Source: Parapedobacter pyrenivorans (GTDB lineage Bacteria; Bacteroidota; Bacteroidia; Sphingobacteriales; Sphingobacteriaceae). From it: a DNA stretch of 64,000 nt. Below the pieces are notes generated by a model. The model made no database searches, was not told where the DNA came from, and saw only the letters and a program-made list of their open reading frames with translations. Location of the stretch: assembly GCF_014636865.1 (NCBI RefSeq), contig NZ_BMER01000001.1, positions 1,290,718-1,354,717 on the forward strand. The letters are read 5' to 3'. A program made the position numbers and the translations under genes. Positions 58,784 through 64,000 of the stretch are shown in pieces; positions within the stretch are counted from its first letter, which is position 1, and every line of letters starts with the position of its first letter.

Positions 58784-59790
58784 AAAACAAGGTATTCATA
58801 ATAGCTGAACTTTCAGCTAATCATGGTGGTAAAATTGAAACCGCAATTGAAACGATTAAGGCTGCAAAACGCACTGGTGCCGATGCGATAAAATTACAAA
58901 CGTACACTCCAGATACCATAACACTCGATTGCGATAGTGATGATTTTATCATCAAAGGTACCATTTGGGAGAAGCGAAAACTTTATGACTTATACCAAGA
59001 AGCATTTCTACCTTGGGAGTGGCATGAGAAACTTTTCGAAGTAGCCAATGAGGAAGGATTGGTTTGCTTTTCTTCACCTTTTGACAAGACCGCTGTTGAC
59101 TTCTTGGAAAATCTGGGCACTCCAATTTATAAAATTGCATCGTTTGAAATTACTGATATCCCATTAATTGAATATGCTGCATCCAAAGGGAAGCCAATGA
59201 TTGTTTCTACTGGAATCGCTGATTATGAAGACATCAAATTGGCAGTTGATACATGCCGGTCCGTAGGAAATGATGATATTACGCTACTGAAGTGTACATC
59301 GTCCTATCCTGCCCCAATCGAAGAAGCAAACCTTGTGATGATGGGGCGCCTTGCCAAAGATTTTGGCGTAAAAGTAGGACTGTCTGATCACACCCTAGGT
59401 ATAGTTGTTCCTCTGTTATCGGTGGCAATGGGTGCGACCATGATTGAAAAGCATTTTATTCTTGACCGTGCTATTGGCGGACCAGATGCTTCTTTTTCGT
59501 TAAATGAACAAGAATTTACAGAAATGGTTAACGCAGTTAGGCAAGCAGAATCTGCTATTGGTACTGAGTCTTATGTGTTGACAGAAAAGCAGAAATCAGG
59601 CAAGGCGTTCTCTCGTTCTTTGTATGTAGCTAAGGATGTGAAAGAAGGAAATGTTGTCGACGCGATGAATGTACGGTCGGTGCGGCCGGGATTTGGACTT
59701 CACCCTAAACATTTTGGCGAAGTGTTAGGAAAAAAATTTAATCGTAGTTTAAATAAGGGGAGCCGTTTAGATTGGGAGCACCTGTCTTAA
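58780..59790 (+). CDS. pseI: Pseudaminic acid synthase, PseI
   Basis: The 336-residue NeuB-family enzyme condenses a 6-deoxy-diacetamido hexose with phosphoenolpyruvate. It has FIIAELSANHGGKIETAIET, the PEP-binding KLQTYTPDTIT and IKGTIWEKRKLYDLYQEAFL (the loop typical of PseI rather than NeuB), KCTSSYPAP, GLSDHTLGI, the metal histidine in MIEKHFILDR, and a C-terminal SAF/antifreeze-like domain (RSLYVAKDVKEGNVVDAMNV). Its ATG overlaps the preceding stop by 4 bases. Confidence 0.93.
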   Translation: MKNKVFIIAELSANHGGKIETAIETIKAAKRTGADAIKLQTYTPDTITLDCDSDDFIIKGTIWEKRKLYDLYQEAFLPWEWHEKLFEVANEEGLVCFSSPFDKTAVDFLENLGTPIYKIASFEITDIPLIEYAASKGKPMIVSTGIADYEDIKLAVDTCRSVGNDDITLLKCTSSYPAPIEEANLVMMGRLAKDFGVKVGLSDHTLGIVVPLLSVAMGATMIEKHFILDRAIGGPDASFSLNEQEFTEMVNAVRQAESAIGTESYVLTEKQKSGKAFSRSLYVAKDVKEGNVVDAMNVRSVRPGFGLHPKHFGEVLGKKFNRSLNKGSRLDWEHLS

Positions 59791-59799
59791 ATTTTGTGC

Positions 59800-61269
59800 A
59801 TGCAACATTCACCTTTATCGCGTCGGGAATTACTTGACTTCCTTGACAATGCAGAATCACGGTATCCTGTCGAAACATGGGAAATTGCTAGCGTACATGT
59901 TTGGCCACTTATAAAGATTGATCTTTTTTTTCGACATGTCAAAAGCGAAGGTAAAGATCAAGCACTGAACGCGTTACTTCCTAAACCATCCAAACCAAAT
60001 CGTATTAAGGTGCTGGCGAAAGCCGCGGGCTCTCTTTTACGTTTTCTACTCTTATTCTTAAAAAAGAAAAAGCAGGTTCATGCTTTTTTTTCCGATTCTG
60101 AAGGTCATCGGGTAGTTCACCATGAGGCGTTCATCAATCGATACTTCAAACCAATCATTGAACACTTAGAAAGTGAGGATTCTGAGTTCAACTATCTTTC
60201 TATAAGTGATGATAAGGGGAACCTAAAGCGCTATCCATCAAATGAACCCGTATTTTTCGCTCATCAGTATCTTTTAGGAGCAAAATTGTGGCGGAGGCTT
60301 TTCTCCCGTAATAAAGGTCGCTCAAAATTAGACGGTTATAATAAATTTATAGCCGAGCTTAACGATTCCAGATTTAGACACCTTCAAGTTGGTGAAAAAT
60401 ATCCGACGCAAGTTCGGCGTAAAATTGGCGATGTTCTCGCATATAGTGCAATCATACACTTATTAATCAAAAAGTACAAGCCTCGTGTGATTTTTGAATT
60501 GTGTTATTACAGCACACTACGATTTGGTATCAACCACGCGGCTTTTCAAACTGGAGTTAGGACAGTAGAAATACAACACGGGGGAATGGGAAGAGATCAT
60601 GTAAGCTATAGTGGTTGGAGCAAATTACCTACAGGCGGATATAACTTGCTTCCTGCAACCTTTTGGTTATGGGACGAATCAAGCAAGCATTTGATAGAGA
60701 AGTGGGTAAAAAATAACAAGTATCATTCGGCAATAGTGGGAGGTAATCCTTGGCTACCGTATGTGAAGGAGAGTGGTGAAATGTACTCCTTTCCTACAAA
60801 TCGCAATATTATTCTCTACACTCTCCAATATAGCGAAATACCCGATCACATCATTGACGCGATAAAATCTACCCCTGACCGTTTTCAATGGTGGATTAGA
60901 TTACATCCGCGAAAGTTGGAATCTAAACCTATTATCAATAAGCTTCTATTGGATAGCGGAGTGCAATTTGATTGTTTTGAGATTGAAAAGGCCACTTATT
61001 ATCCGCTTCCGACAATATTATTAAATACGCATATTCACCTCTCCGGGTCGTCAGGGTCCATTATTGAAGCAGCACAAATTGGAGTGCCCTCGATTATTTT
61101 GGAAGAGATAGGCACTGTCTATTATAGAGACTTAATTAGGCAGGGTAAAGCTACTGCGTTATTCAGTACAGACGAAATACTGAACGCAATTCTGAAAATA
61201 GAAAGGACAACTCTTGAAAGTTTGCAAGAGCATACCTATAAGTCAATCGTCGAAAAATTAATTAATTGA
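59800..61269 (+). CDS. Putative surface-polysaccharide glycosyltransferase (GT-B-like)
   Basis: The ATG at 59800 is preferred over a TTG at 59794. The 489-residue protein has no membrane helices. The C-terminal half looks GT-B-like: VRTVEIQHGGMGRDHVSYSG in the middle, NIILYTLQYSE, RFQWWIRLHPRKLESKPIIN, and HLSGSSGSIIEAAQIGVPSI followed by EEIGTVYYRDLI, the donor-binding pattern of capsule transferases. The EIQHG segment is shared, as I recall, by transferases of acidic nine-carbon sugars. The position directly after PseI makes a pseudaminyl transferase a plausible role, though not proven. Confidence 0.6.
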   Translation: MQHSPLSRRELLDFLDNAESRYPVETWEIASVHVWPLIKIDLFFRHVKSEGKDQALNALLPKPSKPNRIKVLAKAAGSLLRFLLLFLKKKKQVHAFFSDSEGHRVVHHEAFINRYFKPIIEHLESEDSEFNYLSISDDKGNLKRYPSNEPVFFAHQYLLGAKLWRRLFSRNKGRSKLDGYNKFIAELNDSRFRHLQVGEKYPTQVRRKIGDVLAYSAIIHLLIKKYKPRVIFELCYYSTLRFGINHAAFQTGVRTVEIQHGGMGRDHVSYSGWSKLPTGGYNLLPATFWLWDESSKHLIEKWVKNNKYHSAIVGGNPWLPYVKESGEMYSFPTNRNIILYTLQYSEIPDHIIDAIKSTPDRFQWWIRLHPRKLESKPIINKLLLDSGVQFDCFEIEKATYYPLPTILLNTHIHLSGSSGSIIEAAQIGVPSIILEEIGTVYYRDLIRQGKATALFSTDEILNAILKIERTTLESLQEHTYKSIVEKLIN

Positions 61270-61281
61270 TTACTTTGGGAG

Positions 61282-61788
61282 ATGATAATAAAGCGGTTTT
61301 TATTTAAAGTTATTAGGTGGCTCAATCGGTTAGAATCCGATATGATTCAGAGTGATTTGCGCAATAAGTATGAAATCCACCCCACCTTTAAATTCAACGG
61401 GCGATTTATTTCTTTTTACGGCGCCGGACGATTGATAATTGATGAGAACTCATATATAGGTGGGCTATCGACCATACAAATTCATGAAGACTGTAAAGTG
61501 TTTATAGGGAAAGGATGTAGTATAAGCCACAATGTCAGAATATATACTTCCTCCAAATCAGCTGACGGAGATTTTTCTGATAAAGAGAGTGTGCCGATTA
61601 AGAAAGGAAATGTGGTAATTGAAGATTTCGCTTGGATTGGTGCGAATGTATTTATTTCTCCAGGAGTTACAATTGGCAAAAACTCGGTGGTGGGAGCTAA
61701 TTCTATGGTAACCAAAGATGTTGCTGAGAACAGCATCTATGGAGGCGTGCCAGCGAAGCTGATTAGGATGAAGAAACTAAATGCTTAA
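61282..61788 (+). CDS. Hexapeptide-repeat (LbetaH) acyltransferase
   Basis: The 168-residue protein has a left-handed beta-helix (ENSYIGGLSTIQIHEDCKVF, IGKGCSISHNVRIYTSSKSA, VVIEDFAWIGANVFISPGVT, IGKNSVVGANSMVTKDVAEN) ending IYGGVPAKLIRMKKL, typical of sugar O-acetyltransferases of the WbbJ/maltose acetyltransferase type. It probably decorates the polymer. It overlaps the flippase gene by 8 bases. Confidence 0.85.
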   Translation: MIIKRFLFKVIRWLNRLESDMIQSDLRNKYEIHPTFKFNGRFISFYGAGRLIIDENSYIGGLSTIQIHEDCKVFIGKGCSISHNVRIYTSSKSADGDFSDKESVPIKKGNVVIEDFAWIGANVFISPGVTIGKNSVVGANSMVTKDVAENSIYGGVPAKLIRMKKLNA

Positions 61789-63175
61789 GAAACTTTTTTC
61801 GCATACTGCTATTTATGGCTTGGCTCCTCAGGTAACGCGAATTGCAAGTGTACTCTCGCTGCCTGTTATTACACAATACCTCAATAGCGTCGACTTTGGG
61901 GTATATGGTATTATTACGGCTGTCGCCGGTTCAATTGCTGTATTGAATACATTGGGATTAAGAATAATTCTGACTAATTCGTTTTACAAAAGTCCAGAAC
62001 AATATAAATGGGGTTGGCGTCAAGTGTACGGTTTTTTGATGCTTTGGAGCATACCTTATACCGTGCTGTTAGGGAGTGTTTTATGGTGGTTTGTTCCTCA
62101 AGAAGCGGTTAGTGATCGTTGGGAAATTATTGCATTAAATATCGCACCGATAGTGCTTTTTGGACCAACATCGATTATTGGGGTTACCTTTTTCCAATTG
62201 AAACAAAGACCTAGCCAAATAGTTGTTCGCAGTACGATATTTGGCTTGATTACGGTGTTTCTTAATATATATTTTATTGCTGTTTTGGAAATGGGGTATA
62301 TGGGGTGGTTTATATCTACGGGGATATCGACGATTTTAAGTCAGGCATCCTATTTCATACCAATCAATTTTAAGCTGGGATTGAAACCTATCTTCAATTT
62401 CAAATGGCGCTATATCAGACGGTCATTAAGGGTTTCCTTACCGACCGTGCCACACTATTATGCATCGTATCTTTTGGATACCTCAGATCGCTTAATTATG
62501 AAGGTGGTCGGTGTGAGTACAGCAAATATAGGATTATACAACGCCGCTTATACGGTAGGTAACCTGTTTAAGCAGTTTGGCACAGCTGCAGGGTTTGCTA
62601 TTGGCCCAATGATGAATGCTGCTTTTAAGGCTGGTCAAGATTTGAAAGCGAGAAATTTGGTGTTTATTTTGCAGATTACTTATTTTATATTGACATTTTT
62701 GGCAGCAGTTTGGCTGAAGGAAATCTTTCAGTTGCTACTCAAAAATAGAGAATTGCAAGCGACGTATCCATTAGGTATTGTTATCTTAATGGCATATAAT
62801 TACCGGCCTATGTATTTTGGTGCCAATAGTAAATTGTTTTATGCTGAAAAGACCAAGAGTCTACTAAAAGTTACTTTCATCGCGGGAATATTGAATGTTA
62901 CCTTAAACTTTAGTCTAATTCCCGCATTTGGTTTTGAAGTTGCGGCGATTACTACTTTTGTTTCACTTATGTATATGGCGTACGCAGGCTACTATTTAAA
63001 AGCTTTTAGAGAAGCTAACAACGTTCCTTATCATCAAATAGTTTGGTTAGTTATAACGATAATCCTCACACTTATTTCAGTAATCATTGTTGATCAAAAT
63101 ATTTTTATAAAAGTTCTTTCTTCCATTTTGGTTTTCGTAATTGGTTTTTTGTTTATTAGACGCTTTTCTCGTTGA
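61781..63175 (+). CDS. Wzx-type oligosaccharide flippase
   Basis: The 464-residue membrane protein has 12-14 hydrophobic spans and the polysaccharide-flippase layout: LFSHTAIYGLAPQVTRIASV at the start, TSDRLIMKVVGVSTANIGLY and GLYNAAYTVGNLF in the middle. It transports lipid-linked repeat units across the inner membrane. A Wzy polymerase is not seen in the window and may lie just beyond its end. Confidence 0.9.
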   Translation: MLKKLFSHTAIYGLAPQVTRIASVLSLPVITQYLNSVDFGVYGIITAVAGSIAVLNTLGLRIILTNSFYKSPEQYKWGWRQVYGFLMLWSIPYTVLLGSVLWWFVPQEAVSDRWEIIALNIAPIVLFGPTSIIGVTFFQLKQRPSQIVVRSTIFGLITVFLNIYFIAVLEMGYMGWFISTGISTILSQASYFIPINFKLGLKPIFNFKWRYIRRSLRVSLPTVPHYYASYLLDTSDRLIMKVVGVSTANIGLYNAAYTVGNLFKQFGTAAGFAIGPMMNAAFKAGQDLKARNLVFILQITYFILTFLAAVWLKEIFQLLLKNRELQATYPLGIVILMAYNYRPMYFGANSKLFYAEKTKSLLKVTFIAGILNVTLNFSLIPAFGFEVAAITTFVSLMYMAYAGYYLKAFREANNVPYHQIVWLVITIILTLISVIIVDQNIFIKVLSSILVFVIGFLFIRRFSR

Positions 63176-63270
63176 GAATTAAAGGTGATGTTTTTTTACC
63201 TACTATTTAAGTATACTCGAAGGTTTTCGGATATATGTGAATGCATGTTATATACTTAACATAATCAATA

Positions 63271-63999
63271 ATGAAGAAATATTATCGGAAAGTGGTTAAT
63301 CGTTTCATTAGATATTTTGAAGACTACAATGTCGTACAATTAAAATCTGGATATCAGGTCCACCCTTCTTCTGTATTGAAAGGGTCCAAGCTCAGCGGAA
63401 AGGTGTCGATAGCGGAAAAATGTAAAATTATTAATGGCGTTCGATTAATGGGACATGCTCCGATAACTGTGAAACGATTCACCTCTTTGAATGGCCCAAA
63501 TACAGATATTAGATCACTTATAAATCCAGTTTCTATTGGAGCGTTTTGTAGTATTGCAAGAGGAGTAAATATCCAAGAATTTAATCACAATCATAATTCA
63601 CTTTCAACCTATCACATTCATTTGAATATTTTTAAAGAGGATAGAAGACTCGATGTTCATTCAAAAGGACCTATAGAGATCGGAAATGATGTTTGGATTG
63701 GAGCACAATGTGTTATTTTGTCGGGAAGTAAAATCGGAGACGGCGCTATCATAGCCGCTAATAGCGTGGTTAATGGGAATATCCCGCCATACGCCATCGT
63801 TGGTGGTACGCCAGCCAAAGTAATAAAATATCGTTTTCCTGAAAAGGTTATAGCATTGTTGTTAAAGTTAAAATGGTGGGAATGGCCTGAGGAAAAAATC
63901 AAACTACACCGGGAACTTTTTGAGAACGAATTAAGCGAGGAAAAACTACTTGTTTTCCTCAAAAAAACCAAAAGGAACAATGATACTGAAGAGAGTTGA
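63271..63999 (+). CDS. Second hexapeptide-repeat acyltransferase (CatB/VatD-like)
   Basis: The 242-residue protein has a left-handed beta-helix: [40 protein letters not shown] region, [40 protein letters not shown] and [20 protein letters not shown]. The ending PAKVIKYRF with the helical tail ([14 protein letters not shown]) is characteristic of CatB/xenobiotic-acetyltransferase relatives. It stops one base before the window end. Likely an O- or N-acetyltransferase of the surface polymer. Confidence 0.87.
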   Translation: MKKYYRKVVNRFIRYFEDYNVVQLKSGYQVHPSSVLKGSKLSGKVSIAEKCKIINGVRLMGHAPITVKRFTSLNGPNTDIRSLINPVSIGAFCSIARGVNIQEFNHNHNSLSTYHIHLNIFKEDRRLDVHSKGPIEIGNDVWIGAQCVILSGSKIGDGAIIAANSVVNGNIPPYAIVGGTPAKVIKYRFPEKVIALLLKLKWWEWPEEKIKLHRELFENELSEEKLLVFLKKTKRNNDTEES

Positions 64000-64000
64000 A

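Overview
The window comes from a Bacteroidota chromosome, most likely the Sphingobacteriaceae (Pedobacter/Parapedobacter/Sphingobacterium relatives). The support is two SusC/SusD outer-membrane import pairs, promoters of the Bacteroidota form (TTTG, about 19 bases, TAnnTTTG), few Shine-Dalgarno sequences, many lipoprotein and Tat signals, and Bacteroidota-specific families such as DUF6266. No rRNA, tRNA, CRISPR array or intact insertion sequence was seen.

1-22.7 kb is a polysaccharide-utilisation locus apparently built around N-acetylgalactosamine (GalNAc). The minus strand encodes a SusD (cut by the window start), SusC, a SUMF1-fold protein, a GH20 hexosaminidase, a GH109-type NAD-dependent alpha-N-acetylgalactosaminidase, an M20 amidohydrolase, a two-domain DUF1080 protein coupled to a Tat-exported Gfo/Idh/MocA oxidoreductase, two paralogous ConA-like lipoproteins around a DeoR repressor, a lipoprotein amidohydrolase and a Ddl-like ATP-grasp ligase. 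The divergent plus-strand operon encodes AgaS, a PfkB kinase and a tagatose-bisphosphate aldolase fused to an amidohydrolase domain. A BadF-type amino-sugar kinase lies convergent to it. The inferred flow is extracellular glycan to GalNAc, GalNAc-6-P, (deacetylation), tagatose-6-P, tagatose-1,6-bisphosphate and triose phosphates. No classical GalNAc-6-P deacetylase is present.

22.7-28.1 kb holds a DJ-1/PfpI protein, a Crp-type regulator and two unrecognised exported proteins. 28.1-34.6 kb is a decayed, repeat-rich stretch: two intact Rpn (PD-(D/E)XK) nucleases with matching 3' modules, a broken third, three or four copies of a repeat encoding the end of an HTH-like protein, and remnants of ParE and ORF6N genes. 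34.7-40.6 kb is a second SusC/SusD operon ending in a TlpA-like thioredoxin, without glycosidases. 40.7-45.6 kb is regulatory: a small protein with a strong Shine-Dalgarno, AraC and Crp regulators, and a lipoprotein/membrane protein/histidine kinase/response regulator operon.

45.9-48.4 kb is a compact accessory module: two small helix-turn-helix proteins, a terminator, a striking non-coding array of 15 units on an exact 11-bp period followed by inverted units, a second array on a 10-bp period, then DUF6266 and two small proteins. Next is a DUF2683/YoeB-type toxin-antitoxin pair whose toxin has two nonsense codons.

49.1-64 kb is an AT-richer surface-polysaccharide cluster: regulator, Wza-like exporter, Wzz-like protein, nucleotide-sugar dehydrogenase, pseudaminic acid genes (PseB, PseC, PseF, a double-GNAT protein, PseI), a putative glycosyltransferase, two hexapeptide acyltransferases and a Wzx flippase. 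PseG is not in the window.
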